From Rhodospirillales bacterium 69-11 (lineage in GTDB: Bacteria > Pseudomonadota > Alphaproteobacteria > Acetobacterales > Acetobacteraceae), in NCBI GenBank assembly GCA_001898425.1, contig MKTV01000032.1:74712-138711 (forward strand): a stretch of 64,000 nt of DNA, given 5' to 3'. Below the pieces are notes generated by a model, which saw only the letters and a program-made list of their open reading frames with translations, was not told where the DNA came from and did no database searches. A program made the position numbers and the translations under genes. Within the stretch, counting starts at the first letter, position 1; every line of letters begins with the position of its first letter. Of the stretch, positions 1 through 9,916 are shown in pieces.

Positions 1-38
1 ACACTCGTGCGTAAGCCCCGGTCGCTCCCTCACCCCGG

Positions 39-61
39 CCCTCTCCCGCGAGGGGAGAGGG
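39..61. terminator. GC-rich hairpin downstream of hyuB
   Basis: A perfect 9-bp stem (39-47 pairing with 53-61, arms ccctctccc/gggagaggg) with a 5-nt loop lies 10 nt beyond the hyuB stop codon. No T-run follows on either strand, so it could be a factor-assisted terminator or part of an interspersed repeat. The flanking ccctcaccccgg is of the kind often seen in proteobacterial intergenic repeats. Confidence 0.4.
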
Positions 62-70
62 GGGCGTGCG

Positions 71-1798
71 TCAGCCTCGGAGCGCGGCGGTGGCGGCCTG
101 ATCCAGCACGCCGTCCGCGGTGACGACCACCTTGTAGTGCGCGCGGGCATTCGCCGCGGAGACGAGCCCGTCGCGCACGTCGCGCGCGACCAGGGCCGGG
201 TCGCGGGTCGTGGGATCGCCCATGCCGCCGCCGCCCGGCAGTTCCAGGATCAGCCGGTCGCCATCGGGGATGATCTGGAACCCCTTGGTGCGCAGCGCCG
301 GGCCGGACTTTAGCGTGACCACGCCCCCGGAGCCCTCGAGGCCGCCTTCCCGCCCCTTCGGCGGATGCGCGACGCGGTCGAACGTCGCGTTCACCGCGAA
401 CTCGAGATCGCCCTTCGTCGCGATCTCCATGATCTGCCCGGCGCCGCCGCGCGTGCGGCCCGCGCCGCCGGAATCCGGCTTGAGCTCCTTCCGCCACAGG
501 ATGACCGGCGCGACGTTCTCCGTCGCCTCCACTGGCATGGTGCGCACGCCGGACGGGAAGGCCGTCGCGTTCAGCCCGTCACTTGTCGGCCGCGCGCCGG
601 TGCCGCCGGAATTGAAGGTGATGATCTCGAAGTCTCCGACCACCGGCTTGTTGCCGCGCCCCTGGCCGGAGACGGAGGACCCGCCTCGCAGCGGCGGGTT
701 CCACAGGGATGAGGCGCCTTCGGCCGTGACGCGCTCCGGTACGGTCTGGTGCAGGCAGCCCATCATCAGGTCGGGCAGCAAATGGCCGATCACGTGGCGC
801 ACCGAGACCGGGTACGGGTGCGGTGCGTTGAGGATGCAACCCTCGGGGATCTTCATCCGGAACGGCGACAGTGACGCCCAGTTGTTCGGGATCTCCGGCG
901 CGACCACGCATTTGAGGCCGAAGCAGGAATAGGCGCGGGTATAGGCCGGCGGCACGTTGATCCCGCGCGGCGCCAAGCCCGACGTGCCGGCGAAGTCGAC
1001 CTCGATCCCGTCGTCGAGGATCGTCATCTCCGCGGCGAGCCGCACCGGCTCGTCATAGCCGTCGCTGTAGATCTCGTTGCGGAACACGCCACGGGGGATG
1101 CGCGCGATCTCCGCGAGGGTGGCGCGGAGCGAACTGTCGAAGATGAACTGGGCGAGCGGATCGAGGCTCTCCATCTCGAACTCGTCCATCATCTCGACCA
1201 GGCGCTTGGCCCCTGCATCGTTGCAGGCACACAGCGAGTAGATGTCGCCCTCGAGCTCGACCGGCAGCCGGGAGCCGGCGCGCATGAAGTCGAAGAAGGT
1301 CTCGTTCGGCTTGCCCTGATCGAAGCATTTCACGATCGGGATGTACATCCCTTCCTCGTAGACGGACCGCCCTTCCGGCCCCATCCCGAGGCCGCCCACG
1401 TCGATGACGTGCGCCGTGTTGGCGAACAGGCCGACGATGTGGCCCTTGTGGAACGCCGGCGTGACGACGGTGAGGTCGTGCAGATGGCCGGTGCCGAGCC
1501 AGGGGTCGTTGGTGATGTAGTGGTCGCCGGGGCGCATGGTGGCGGCGGGGAACTTCTTCAGGAAGTGTCCGACGGATTCCGCCATGGAGTTGACGTGGCC
1601 CGGCGTGCCGGTGACGGCCTGCGCCATCATGCGGCCGTGCAGGTCGAAGATGCCGGCCGAGAGGTCGCCCGCCTCACGCACCGTGGTGGAGAACGCGGTG
1701 CGGATCATGATCTGCGCCTGCTCCTCCACCACCGCGATCAGGCGATTCCACATGATCTGGCGATGGATCTGCGCGAGGGCGTTGGTTTCATGCGACAT
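71..1798 (-). CDS. hyuB: Hydantoinase B/oxoprolinase family protein (HyuB-type subunit)
   Basis: 575-residue subunit of the ATP-dependent hydantoinase/oxoprolinase/acetophenone-carboxylase superfamily, which hydrolyses or carboxylates cyclic amides and ketones together with a HyuA subunit. The chosen ATG at 1798 begins MSHETNALAQIHRQIMWNRL and has gagg about 8 nt upstream; a longer open frame up to 1921 lacks family-like residues. Recognisable family segments are the TNDPWLGTGHLHD-type block near residue 95, GTSGLAPRGINVP in the middle, and a Gly-rich C-terminal block LPGGGGMGDP. It lies 222 bp downstream of hyuA on the same strand, so the two are probably co-transcribed. The true substrate cannot be read from sequence. 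Confidence 0.9.
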   Translation of the reverse strand: MSHETNALAQIHRQIMWNRLIAVVEEQAQIMIRTAFSTTVREAGDLSAGIFDLHGRMMAQAVTGTPGHVNSMAESVGHFLKKFPAATMRPGDHYITNDPWLGTGHLHDLTVVTPAFHKGHIVGLFANTAHVIDVGGLGMGPEGRSVYEEGMYIPIVKCFDQGKPNETFFDFMRAGSRLPVELEGDIYSLCACNDAGAKRLVEMMDEFEMESLDPLAQFIFDSSLRATLAEIARIPRGVFRNEIYSDGYDEPVRLAAEMTILDDGIEVDFAGTSGLAPRGINVPPAYTRAYSCFGLKCVVAPEIPNNWASLSPFRMKIPEGCILNAPHPYPVSVRHVIGHLLPDLMMGCLHQTVPERVTAEGASSLWNPPLRGGSSVSGQGRGNKPVVGDFEIITFNSGGTGARPTSDGLNATAFPSGVRTMPVEATENVAPVILWRKELKPDSGGAGRTRGGAGQIMEIATKGDLEFAVNATFDRVAHPPKGREGGLEGSGGVVTLKSGPALRTKGFQIIPDGDRLILELPGGGGMGDPTTRDPALVARDVRDGLVSAANARAHYKVVVTADGVLDQAATAALRG

Positions 1799-2020
1799 GG
1801 GCTTGCCTCGGGACGGCTGGGCGACGCGGCGAGTTTGGCACGCGAGCGCCGTGGGGACCATGGGCGTTCGGCTCTCGTGGCGTGCGGTGATCCAATTGCA
1901 GCGGCGTGGGCTTGCGGCCACGCGGGTCGAGGCCGCGGTCGGCAGCCGGACTGGACGGCAGCGGACCCGAAAGGTGACGCCTGGCGTGCTCGTCGACTTC
2001 GATGCGGCAGGGCCCGATCC

Positions 2021-4102
2021 TCACCCCGCGTCGCGCGTGAGCTCCAGATACCCGAACCCATTCACCACCGCGCGCCAGCCCGGGCCGACCAGCGTGGACG
2101 TCTCGTCCTCCGCGACGATCGCCGGGCCGGCGAGGCGTGCGCCCACCGGCAGGGAAGCGCGGTCGTAGATTCCCCAGTCCGAGACCTCGCCACTGACGGT
2201 GTCACGCACGCGTTGGGTGCGAACGGGATGGACGGCCGGGGCGAACACCTCGCCCGCGTCGGGCAGCGTCTCCACCGGTTCGGCCACCGTCGTCACCACG
2301 ACGGCGTAGCTCATGATCTCCACGTCCGATCCCGGCACCGGGCGGTCGTAGAAACGGGCGTATTCCTCGTCGTAGCGCGCACGGATCAGCGCCACGTCGT
2401 CCGCGGTCAGCGTGCGCGCGGGCAGCGGCACCGGGATTTCGTGACCCTGGCCGACATAGCGCATGTAGGCGGTGCGCGTTTCGGTCACCGGTGCGCCGAA
2501 GCTGCCCTGCTCCACCGCGGCCATGGCCTCCAGGCGCATCGCATCGAGCAGCCCGTTCACCGCGTCCACGTCGAAGCTGGAGAAGCGCTGGTAGAGGCTG
2601 CGCACCACCTCGTAGCCGACGGGCGCGCGCAGGAAGCCGATCGCACTGCCGACGCCGGCGCCCGAGGGCACCAGCACGCGGCCGATGCCCACCTTCTCCG
2701 CGACGCGGCAACCATGTACGGGGCCGCCGCCCCCGAACGCGATCAGGGTTCGGCCTTCATAGGTCTTGCCCGACTCGATCGCATGGACGCGCGCGGCATT
2801 GGACATGTTCTCGTCCACCATCTCGACCACGGCGAGCGCCGCCATCTCGGCCGTCAGCGCGAGTTTCGAGCCCACGTCGGCCACCAGCGCGCCATGCGCC
2901 GCGTCCACGTCGAGCGCGATGGAGCCGCCGGCGAAACGCGCCGGGTCGTAGCGCCCCAGCGTGAGGTTGGCATCGGTGACCGCGGGGTGCGTCCCGCCGC
3001 GCCCGTAGCAGGCGGGGCCGGGATCGGCACCCGCGCTCTCCGGCCCGACGCCGATCCGCCCCATCGCGTCGACATGGGCGAGCGAGCCGCCGCCGGCGCC
3101 GATCTCCACCATCTCGATCACCGGGATGCGCAGCGGCAGGCCCGATCCCTTGCGGAAACGGCCAACCCGCGCGACCTCGAAGGTGCGGGCGGTCTGCGGC
3201 TTGTAGTCGTCGATCAGGCAGATCTTCGCCGTCGTGCCGCCCATGTCGAAGGAAAGCACGTTCTCGAGCCCGCATTGCCGCGCGACATGCGCCGAGAAGA
3301 TGGCACCGCCCGCCGGCCCGCTCTCCACCAGGCGGATCGGAAAGCGGCAGGCGGTCTCGATCGTGGTGAGCCCGCCGCCCGACATCATCAGGAACAGTGG
3401 CGCGGCAAGACCGAGACTGTGCAGCTCCGCCTCCAGCCGGCGCAGGTAGCGGGCCATCATCGGCTGCACGTAGGCATTGGCGACCGTGGTGGAAAAGCGC
3501 TCCCACTCGCGCATCTCGGGTGAGACTTCGGAGGAGATCGAAACCGCGAGGTCCGGCAGCGCCTGCTCCAGGATCGTGCGCACCTGGCGCTCGTGCGCCG
3601 GGTTGACGAAGGCGTGCAGCAGGCCGACCGCGATGCTTTCCACCTGCTCGCGCTGCAGCAGCGGGATCAGCGCGCGCACCGCCTCCGCGTCGAGCGGGCG
3701 CAGCACCTTGCCCGTGTTGTCGAGCCGTTCGGGGACCGGCAGGCGCAGGTGCCGCGGGACCAGCGGTTCGGGCAGCGTGATGTTGAGATCGTACTGGTCG
3801 TAGCGGCTTTCGTTGCCCATCGCGATGACGTCGCGGAAGCCCTCGGTCGTCAGCAGCGCAGTGCGGGCGCCCTTGCGCTCGATCACCGCGTTCGTCGCGA
3901 GCGTCGTGCCGTGGATCATCAGCGAGATGTCGGCTGGCTGGAGACCAGCCGCCTGAAGGATCGACCGCACCCCGGTCATCACCCCTTGTTCGGGCGCGGC
4001 GGGGGTGGTGAGGACCTTCAGCGTGGTGCGGCGCCCATCATGCTCGACAGCAAGGTCGGTGAACGTTCCGCCGATATCGACGGCCAGACGGGCAGACGGC
4101 AT
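2021..4102 (-). CDS. hyuA: Hydantoinase/oxoprolinase family protein (HyuA-type ATPase subunit)
   Basis: 693-residue ATP-binding subunit, partner of the downstream hyuB. It starts MPSARLAVDIGGTFTDLAVE, the N-terminal hydantoinase A signature (DIGGTFTD), with gagaggg 6 nt before the ATG. An actin-like ATPase core follows: a TTLATNAVIERKGA block near residue 65, SGPAGGA about residue 250, then FDMGGTTAKICL, which binds nucleotide. A Gly-rich FGGGGPVH motif lies near residue 475. Length and domain order match N-methylhydantoinase A/5-oxoprolinase proteins. An M20 carbamoylase-type hydrolase, which acts after hydantoin opening in classic pathways, is encoded far away at 51.5-52.7 kb, so linkage is not proven. 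Confidence 0.92.
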   Translation of the reverse strand: MPSARLAVDIGGTFTDLAVEHDGRRTTLKVLTTPAAPEQGVMTGVRSILQAAGLQPADISLMIHGTTLATNAVIERKGARTALLTTEGFRDVIAMGNESRYDQYDLNITLPEPLVPRHLRLPVPERLDNTGKVLRPLDAEAVRALIPLLQREQVESIAVGLLHAFVNPAHERQVRTILEQALPDLAVSISSEVSPEMREWERFSTTVANAYVQPMMARYLRRLEAELHSLGLAAPLFLMMSGGGLTTIETACRFPIRLVESGPAGGAIFSAHVARQCGLENVLSFDMGGTTAKICLIDDYKPQTARTFEVARVGRFRKGSGLPLRIPVIEMVEIGAGGGSLAHVDAMGRIGVGPESAGADPGPACYGRGGTHPAVTDANLTLGRYDPARFAGGSIALDVDAAHGALVADVGSKLALTAEMAALAVVEMVDENMSNAARVHAIESGKTYEGRTLIAFGGGGPVHGCRVAEKVGIGRVLVPSGAGVGSAIGFLRAPVGYEVVRSLYQRFSSFDVDAVNGLLDAMRLEAMAAVEQGSFGAPVTETRTAYMRYVGQGHEIPVPLPARTLTADDVALIRARYDEEYARFYDRPVPGSDVEIMSYAVVVTTVAEPVETLPDAGEVFAPAVHPVRTQRVRDTVSGEVSDWGIYDRASLPVGARLAGPAIVAEDETSTLVGPGWRAVVNGFGYLELTRDAG

Positions 4103-4275
4103 TCGGACCCTCTCGCAGGTGCAGCGACACGGGCATCAAGGCGTGCGACGGGCGGGAGCGCAAGAGGCGAGTTGGAGCGGAGGGAGCGCTGAGCGGGAGC
4201 GGGTGGGGAGGCTTTCGTCCGGTTCGTGCCGGCCGTAGCGCATTCGGTTGAGACCGAGGAAGACAGCGCATTCGG

Positions 4276-4319
4276 TTCACACAGAGAAAGAAGGAGAGCC
4301 ACGGAGGACCACGGAGGGA
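4276..4319 (+). repeat. Dispersed cacggagg-type intergenic repeat, copy 1
   Basis: Begins ttcacacagagaaag and ends in two ccacggagg units. It is the approximate reverse complement of 4469-4510 and related to copies at 32898, 62919 and 63144. Within the window, copies occur only between genes. Confidence 0.7.
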
Positions 4320-4468
4320 GCCGGGCCAGGGCGTCCGCCTGCCTTTTCGTCCGGCTTCGGCATTCCTGGGGTCCCTCGCAACCGCGTGCCGCTCAGATCA
4401 GCAGAACCTAAAAGCGCTGCGCGCCGCTGGAACGACCGGCCTGCTGCCGCAACCGCTCGGCCAGGAGA

Positions 4469-4510
4469 CCTCCGTGGCCCTCCGTGGCGCTCCGTCTTCC
4501 TCCGTGTGAA
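4469..4510 (-). repeat. Dispersed cacggagg-type intergenic repeat, copy 2 (inverted)
   Basis: Reads cctccgtggccctccgtggc followed by gctccgtcttcctccgtgtgaa, the inverted counterpart of 4276-4319. The pair could fold into a long stem with a loop of about 150 nt in any transcript that crosses it. Confidence 0.7.
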
Positions 4511-4592
4511 ACGCGCACTCGCCCGCCTCGACGCCCGTGCGGATGAAGGCACGACAGGGGGACCCGCCGCGCGGGCGAGCCCCCTCCCCGCC

Positions 4593-6089
4593 CTACTCCG
4601 CCGCGTGCAGCGCGCCGCCCGCCGTGCGCGGATCCGTGTTGGGCGGCGTGGCAACCGACCCGACGGCGGCGCGGACTCCGGCGCCATAGGCAGGATCGGC
4701 CTTGGTGAAGTGGGCAATCTGCCGCTCCACGATCTCCGCCGGCACGCCCTGCATCGACGCCGCGATGTTGGCGAACAGGCGCTGGCGCTGCCCGTCGTCG
4801 AACAGCCGGAACAGCGCGCCCGCCTGGGCGTAGTCGTCATTCCCCGCCCGGTGGTCCCAGCGCGCCGCGTCCCCGCTGATCCGCAAGGGCGGCTCCTGCA
4901 CCGACGGGTCCTGCACCGGTCCGTCGAACGAGTTCGGCTCGTAATACGCGTCCGTTCCCTTCGGCGCGTCGAATCGCATCGGCCCGTCCGCGTGGTAGCT
5001 GTGCACCGGTGCGGCGTGCGGACGGTTCACCGGCAGCGCCTCGTAATGCGTGCCGACGCGATAGCGATGCGCGTCCGCATAGGCGAAGATCCGTGCCTGC
5101 AGCATCTTGTCCGGGCTGAAGCCGATGCCGGGCACGATGTTTGACGGTGAGAACGCCGCCTGCTCGATCTCGGCGAAGTAGTGGTCCGGATTGCGGTTCA
5201 GCTCGACGGTCCCGACCTCGATGAGCGGGTAGTCGGCATGCGGCCAGACCTTGGTCAGGTCGAACGGGTTGTACGGCGTCCTCTCGGCGTCCAGTTCCGG
5301 CATGACCTGCACCATCATGCGCCAGCGAGGGTATTCGCCGCGCGCGATCGACTCGTACAGGTCGCGCTGGCTGCTCTCCCGGTCCGTGCCGATCACCGCA
5401 TTGGCCTCGTCATTGGTCCAGTGCTGGTGGCCCTGCATCGTCTTGAAGTGGAACTTCACCCAGAAGCGCTCGCCCTGGTCGTTCCACAGGCTGTACGTAT
5501 GACTCCCGTAGCCGTTGACGTGCCGGTAGTCGGTCGGCAGGCCGCGATCGGAGAACAGGATCGTCAGCTGGTGCAGGCTCTCGGGCGAGAGCGACCAGAA
5601 ATCCCACATCGCCGTCGCGGACCGCAGGTTGCTGCGCGGGTGGCGCTTCTGGGTGCGGATGAAGTCGGGGAACTTGAGCGGGTCGCGGATGAAGAACACC
5701 GGCGTGTTGTTGCCGACGACGTCCCAGTTGCCCTCGGCCGTGTAGAACTTGAGCGCGAAGCCGCGGACGTCGCGTTCGGCATCCGCTGCCCCGCGCTCGC
5801 CGGCAACGGTCGAGAAGCGCAGCAGCAGCTCCGTCTGCGTGCCCGGCTTGAAAACGGCGGCGCGGCTGTACCGCGTGATGTCGCCGGTGACGGTCAGCGT
5901 GCCATAGGCACCCGATCCCTTCGCATGCACCACCCGCTCCGGGATCCGCTCGCGGTTCTGGTGCGCGAGCTTCTCCAGCAACTGGTAGTCCTGCATCAGC
6001 ACCGGCCCGCGCGGGCCGGCGGTCAGGCTGTTCTGATTGTCGGCGATCGGGGCGCCGGCGGTGGTGGTCAAGGTCGGGCGCTGCGTCAT
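4593..6089 (-). CDS. katA: Monofunctional haem catalase
   Basis: 498-residue catalase that dismutates hydrogen peroxide to water and oxygen, a cytosolic or periplasmic oxidative-stress enzyme. The ATG at 6089 has a near-consensus ribosome site gtaggaggat, so the in-frame extension to 6137 is rejected. The distal catalytic His is in [12 protein letters not shown] (H55), the catalytic Asn in DVVGNNTP (N127/N128), and the proximal haem-ligand Tyr in [14 protein letters not shown]. The length fits a small-subunit catalase without the C-terminal flavodoxin-like domain. It is divergent from a 2-hydroxyacid dehydrogenase across an AT-rich 147-bp spacer. No regulator gene is adjacent. Confidence 0.96.
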   Translation of the reverse strand: MTQRPTLTTTAGAPIADNQNSLTAGPRGPVLMQDYQLLEKLAHQNRERIPERVVHAKGSGAYGTLTVTGDITRYSRAAVFKPGTQTELLLRFSTVAGERGAADAERDVRGFALKFYTAEGNWDVVGNNTPVFFIRDPLKFPDFIRTQKRHPRSNLRSATAMWDFWSLSPESLHQLTILFSDRGLPTDYRHVNGYGSHTYSLWNDQGERFWVKFHFKTMQGHQHWTNDEANAVIGTDRESSQRDLYESIARGEYPRWRMMVQVMPELDAERTPYNPFDLTKVWPHADYPLIEVGTVELNRNPDHYFAEIEQAAFSPSNIVPGIGFSPDKMLQARIFAYADAHRYRVGTHYEALPVNRPHAAPVHSYHADGPMRFDAPKGTDAYYEPNSFDGPVQDPSVQEPPLRISGDAARWDHRAGNDDYAQAGALFRLFDDGQRQRLFANIAASMQGVPAEIVERQIAHFTKADPAYGAGVRAAVGSVATPPNTDPRTAGGALHAAE

Positions 6090-6236
6090 GGTGATCCTCC
6101 TACAGCGGAGGCAGGGTATGAAGATCGAGTGGTTCACTCAAATTGGAATTTTTCATCATGTCGATCGATAAATTCGCACCCTCTTCCGTCCGCCGTCTTC
6201 GCTGGCCAGACTGATGCGAACACGAAGGAGCCACGA
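6090..6236. promoter_or_regulatory. AT-rich divergent promoter region, catalase / hydroxyacid dehydrogenase
   Basis: The only intergenic region between these two divergent genes. It is markedly AT-rich at 6136-6175 against a GC-rich background and contains the inverted repeat aaattggaattt (6140-6151) and the palindrome tcgatcga (6161-6168). Either could be a regulator site, but I cannot assign a factor or exact -10/-35 elements. Confidence 0.35.
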
Positions 6237-7250
6237 ATGCCCGTGACGACTGCCACGCCGGGGCCGACGCCTGGTGCGGGTGACAAGCCGAGGTTGCTGC
6301 TCGCCAGCCTGATGCCCACCGACGTGGTCGACCGCGCACGGCGGGAGTTCGACGCGGTGATCGCGGAGGGACCGGCCGACATGACCGCGCCCGAGGTGAT
6401 CGAATCCGCGCACGCCCACCGCGCGGAGGCGATCCTGTTCGTCAACACGCTGGATTTCGGCGCCGCCACCATCGCCGCCCTGCCGGAGACGGTGCGCGTG
6501 GGCGCCACAAGCAGCGTGGGGTTCGACCACATCGACGTGGCCGCCGCCCGCGCGCGCGGCATCGTGGTGACCAACACGCCCGATGTGCTGGACGAATGCA
6601 CCGCCGACCACGCCATGATGCTTCTGCTCGCCGCCGCGCGCCGCGCCGGCGAATACGAGCGGATCATGCGCCAGGGCTGGCGCTTCCGGATCGGTCAGGG
6701 CGACCTGCTGGGCGTGCGCGTCACCGGCAAGACGCTGGGCATCGTGGGCCTGGGGCGCATCGGCCGCGCCATGGCGCAGCGCGCGCGGGGCTTCGGGATG
6801 CGCATCCTGTATCACGCGCGCACCCGGCTCCCGCCGGAGCTGGAACAGGGCGCGACGTATTTCGACGACCTGCACGCGATGCTGCCGCACTGCGACTTCC
6901 TGTCGCTGCACGCCCCCGGCGGGCCCGCGACCGATCGCATGATCGACGCACGCGCGCTCGCCGCGCTTCCGGATGGCGCGGTGTTCGTCAACGTCGCACG
7001 GGGCACGTTGGTGGACGAGGACGCGCTGCTCGACGCGCTGACCTCGGGCAAGCTGTTTGCCGCCGGCCTGGACGTGTTCCGGCGCGAGCCCGACTTCGAC
7101 CTGCGCTTCGCCAAGCTCGACAACGTGGTGCTCAGTCCGCATGTGGGCAGCTCGACGCGGGAGACGCGCAACGCCATGGGCTATCGCGCGCTCGACAACA
7201 TCGCCGCCGTGCTGGCCGGCCGCACACCGACCGATCCGCTCTGGCGGTGA
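6237..7250 (+). CDS. D-isomer-specific 2-hydroxyacid dehydrogenase
   Basis: 337-residue NAD(P)-dependent dehydrogenase that interconverts 2-hydroxyacids and 2-oxoacids. The ATG at 6237 has aaggag 7 nt upstream; longer upstream frames are antisense to the catalase. The Rossmann motif is GIVGLGRIGRAMA, preceded by the expected catalytic-domain N-terminus. The catalytic triad is visible as Arg in VNVARGTLVDE, Glu in DVFRREPDF and His in SPHVGSSTRET. Glyoxylate/hydroxypyruvate reductase or D-lactate dehydrogenase-like activities are all possible. The gene stands alone, about 105 bp before the MlrC-type gene on the same strand. Confidence 0.93.
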   Translation: MPVTTATPGPTPGAGDKPRLLLASLMPTDVVDRARREFDAVIAEGPADMTAPEVIESAHAHRAEAILFVNTLDFGAATIAALPETVRVGATSSVGFDHIDVAAARARGIVVTNTPDVLDECTADHAMMLLLAAARRAGEYERIMRQGWRFRIGQGDLLGVRVTGKTLGIVGLGRIGRAMAQRARGFGMRILYHARTRLPPELEQGATYFDDLHAMLPHCDFLSLHAPGGPATDRMIDARALAALPDGAVFVNVARGTLVDEDALLDALTSGKLFAAGLDVFRREPDFDLRFAKLDNVVLSPHVGSSTRETRNAMGYRALDNIAAVLAGRTPTDPLWR

Positions 7251-7354
7251 CGCGCTCCAAGGAGCCCGCGTGCGGGGTGCCTCGGCGCTGACCGGTTGAC
7301 CGCGGCGGCGAACCGGCCGAACCATCGCCGCCTTCCCGAGCAGGAGACCCGGAC

Positions 7355-8848
7355 GTGACGTTGCGCATCGCCATCGGCGGCTTCATGCATGAGAGCCACT
7401 CCTTCGCGCCGCGGCCCACCGCGTGGGAGGACTTCCTGCACCCCGGCGGCTTCCCGCCCTTCCAGCGCGCCGCCACGCTGCTCGACACGCTGCGGCCCAC
7501 CTCCGTGCCCGCCGCCGGCGCGATCGCGGTGGCCGAGGAAGCGGGCGTCGCCATCGTCCCGCTCACCTGGTGCTTCGCCAACCCGGCCGGCCCGGTGCAG
7601 GATGCCGCGTTCGAGCGCATCGCCGCGTCCCTGGTCGACGCCCTGGCCCAAGCGCTGGAGGACGGACCGCTCGACGGCGTCTATCTCGACCTGCACGGCG
7701 CCGCGGTGGTGGACAGCTTCCCCGATGCCGAGGGCGAGTTGCTGCGCCGCGTGCGCGCGGTGATCGGCGACCTGCCGCTGACGATCAGCCTCGACCCGCA
7801 CTGCAACCTCACCGCCGAGATGGTCGCGCGCGCCGATGTCTGCGTGCCGTTCCGCACCTATCCGCACGTGGACATGAAGGCGGCCGGCGCGCAGGCCATG
7901 CGGCTGCTGTTCGCCCGCATCGAGCGCGGCCGCCCCTGGGCCCGCGCCCACCGCACGCTGCCGTTCTGGATCCCGCTGGGCAGCCAGTGCACGCTGATGG
8001 ATCCGATGCAGGCCGTGATGACGGAGCGTGCCGCGCTGGCGGAGCGGATGGGCGCGGTGGAACTCGGTTTCTGCTTCGGCTTCCCCTATGCGGATTTCGA
8101 CGGGTGCGCCCCCGCGATCGGCGCGTTCGCCGACACGCAGGCCGAAGCGGATGCCGTGGCGGATGCGTTCCTCGCCGCGGTGACGGCGCGCGAGTCGGAG
8201 TTCGTGCAGGACACGCTGGCCAGCGCCGCCGCGGTCGCCGAGGCGAAGCGCCTCGCCGCCGCACGGCCCGGCAAGCCCGTGGTGCTGGCCGACACGCAGG
8301 ACAATCCCGGCGGCGGCGGGCATGGCGACACGACGGAGCTGCTGTCGGAACTGGTGCGCCAGGGTGCGAAGGGCGCGCTGGTCTGCCTGATCAACGATGC
8401 GGAAAGCGCCGCTGCCTGCCACGCCGCCGGCGAAGGCGCGACGGTGTCGCTTTCGCTGGGCGGCAAGTCGGACGGCATGCCCTTCCCCTGCACCGCGCGG
8501 GTGGAGAAGCTGACCGACGGCGTGTTCACGCTCACCGGGCCGATGGGGGCCGGCAATCCCGGCAATCTCGGTCCGACCGCGCTGATCGATATCGAGGGCG
8601 TGCGGGTGATCGTGGTAACGCGGAAGATGCAGGCGCTGGACCAGGCGATCATCCGCCATGTCGGGATCGAGCCGTCCACCTGCCCGATCCTCGCACTGAA
8701 GTCGTCGGTGCATTTCCGCGCGGATTTCGGGCCCATCGCGGAGCGGGTGATCGTCGCGATCGCGCCCGGGCCGGTGGTCGCCGACCCGGCGGTGCTGAAC
8801 TTCCGCCACGTGCGGGCCGATATCCGACGGCGGCCGCGCGCAGCCTGA
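7355..8848 (+). CDS. M81 family metallopeptidase (MlrC-like)
   Basis: 497-residue protein of the microcystinase C (MlrC)/DUF1485 family, zinc-dependent peptidases acting on linear peptides and modified amino acids. The GTG start at 7355 has caggag 9 nt upstream. Family hallmarks are GGFMHESHSF at the N-terminus, YLDLHGAAV and SLDPHCNLT, which supply candidate metal ligands, and the Gly-rich DNPGGGGHGDT block in the C-terminal domain. No signal peptide is visible. In many bacteria these proteins sit with amino-acid or peptide transport genes and do not act on microcystin. The preceding dehydrogenase may share the transcript. Confidence 0.9.
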   Translation: MTLRIAIGGFMHESHSFAPRPTAWEDFLHPGGFPPFQRAATLLDTLRPTSVPAAGAIAVAEEAGVAIVPLTWCFANPAGPVQDAAFERIAASLVDALAQALEDGPLDGVYLDLHGAAVVDSFPDAEGELLRRVRAVIGDLPLTISLDPHCNLTAEMVARADVCVPFRTYPHVDMKAAGAQAMRLLFARIERGRPWARAHRTLPFWIPLGSQCTLMDPMQAVMTERAALAERMGAVELGFCFGFPYADFDGCAPAIGAFADTQAEADAVADAFLAAVTARESEFVQDTLASAAAVAEAKRLAAARPGKPVVLADTQDNPGGGGHGDTTELLSELVRQGAKGALVCLINDAESAAACHAAGEGATVSLSLGGKSDGMPFPCTARVEKLTDGVFTLTGPMGAGNPGNLGPTALIDIEGVRVIVVTRKMQALDQAIIRHVGIEPSTCPILALKSSVHFRADFGPIAERVIVAIAPGPVVADPAVLNFRHVRADIRRRPRAA

Positions 8849-9009
8849 GTCGCGGGTAGCCTGAGTCCGGCGCAGCGCGGCGGGAACTCTCCGTCGCGCT
8901 GCGGGATGGCGGCGCGGTCGCTCGTCAGCCGCGGACCTTCGAAGAACGCGATGCGGCGGGGATGTCACCCGCCGTCATCGACACTCACGGCTCGTCGTCG
9001 GCCGAGCTA

Positions 9010-9903
9010 TCAGGCCGCCTCGGCCATGGTCGACCGCTCGCAGGCGACGGTGGTGCGATGCATGTCGCGCACCTGCGTCGCATCGAACGGCCGCGCGCGA
9101 TGCATGGTCGTGCGGTTGTCCCAGATCACCAGGTCCCACTGCCGCCACGCATGCGAGTAGACGAACTGCCGCTGCGTCGCGTGCTCGTTCAGGTCGCGCA
9201 GGAAGGCGCGCGCCTCCGGCACCGGCCAGCCGAGAATGGCACCCGCGTGAGAGGCCAGGAACAGCGACCGCCGCCCCGTCACCGGATGCCGCCGCACCAG
9301 CCGCTGCTGCACCGGCTTGAACCGCTCCAGCTCCTCCGGCGTGAAATCGTCGAAGCCCAGGATACCGCGCGAATAGATCTGGCTGTGCTCGCAGATCAGA
9401 TCCTCGACCTCGGCCTTCGTCGCATCGTCCAGCGCGTCGTAGGCGGCACGCATGTCGGCGAATTCCGTGTTGCCGCCGGCGCCGGGGATCACCCGCGCGG
9501 ACAGCAGCGAGTATTTCGCCGGCACCGCCTTGAACGAGCTGTCCGAGTGCCACAGCCGGTTGCCCAGGCTGAACAGCCGCTTGCGGTCGTCACGCGCCAT
9601 CACCTGGTTGTCGTTGGTCAGGTTCGAGATGTCGTTGACGTGCGGCGAGGCGATTCGCCGGTCCTTGCCCCAGTTGATGTCGCCGGACGCGACCTCGAGC
9701 TCCCCGAAATTGCGGCTGAAGGCGAGCTGGCTGTCGTCGTCGAAGCGCTGGTCGTGGAACACCAGCACGGCGAACTGGTCCATGCCGCGCTCGATCGCGG
9801 CGACCTGGTCGGCGGTGAGCGGCCGGGTGATGTCGATGCCCGAGACCTCACCCGCGAAGGACGGGCGTGAGACCGGGTCGATCGGCTGGATGGAGAGGGT
9901 CAT
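9010..9903 (-). CDS. TauD/TfdA-family Fe(II)/2-oxoglutarate-dependent dioxygenase
   Basis: 297-residue oxygenase expected to hydroxylate a small substrate using O2 and 2-oxoglutarate. The iron facial triad is readable: H119 and D121 in LWHSDSSF and H268 in NRTTMHRARPFD, with R279 or R283 in RDMHRTT as the likely oxoglutarate contact. The ATG at 9903 starts MTLSIQPIDP; its ribosome site is weak (agga). It begins 13 nt after the stop of the 546-residue unknown gene upstream, so they are almost certainly one operon. Family members act on taurine, 2,4-D, alkyl sulfates and similar compounds. The substrate here is unknown. Confidence 0.93.
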   Translation of the reverse strand: MTLSIQPIDPVSRPSFAGEVSGIDITRPLTADQVAAIERGMDQFAVLVFHDQRFDDDSQLAFSRNFGELEVASGDINWGKDRRIASPHVNDISNLTNDNQVMARDDRKRLFSLGNRLWHSDSSFKAVPAKYSLLSARVIPGAGGNTEFADMRAAYDALDDATKAEVEDLICEHSQIYSRGILGFDDFTPEELERFKPVQQRLVRRHPVTGRRSLFLASHAGAILGWPVPEARAFLRDLNEHATQRQFVYSHAWRQWDLVIWDNRTTMHRARPFDATQVRDMHRTTVACERSTMAEAA

Positions 9904-9916
9904 CGCAGGTCTGGTC

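Larger units (their letters stand above)
4103..4592. other. Intergenic region with an inverted pair of dispersed repeats
   Basis: 490 bp between the hyuA start and the catalase stop. It holds two copies of the cacggagg-type repeat in opposite orientation (4276-4319 and 4469-4510) and a direct repeat of gcgcattcggtt around 4238 and 4267. The hyuA promoter should lie at the left end. I see no credible gene. Confidence 0.6.

Noticed and set aside
1409-3523. 704-codon open frame on the plus strand opposite hyuA/hyuB
   Set aside because: Antisense to two clearly recognisable genes. Such frames are routine in DNA of this GC content and this one has low-complexity Arg/His/Ala composition.
5181-6230. 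Plus-strand frame upstream of the hydroxyacid dehydrogenase
   Set aside because: Reads antisense through the catalase; the dehydrogenase start at 6237 has a good ribosome site.
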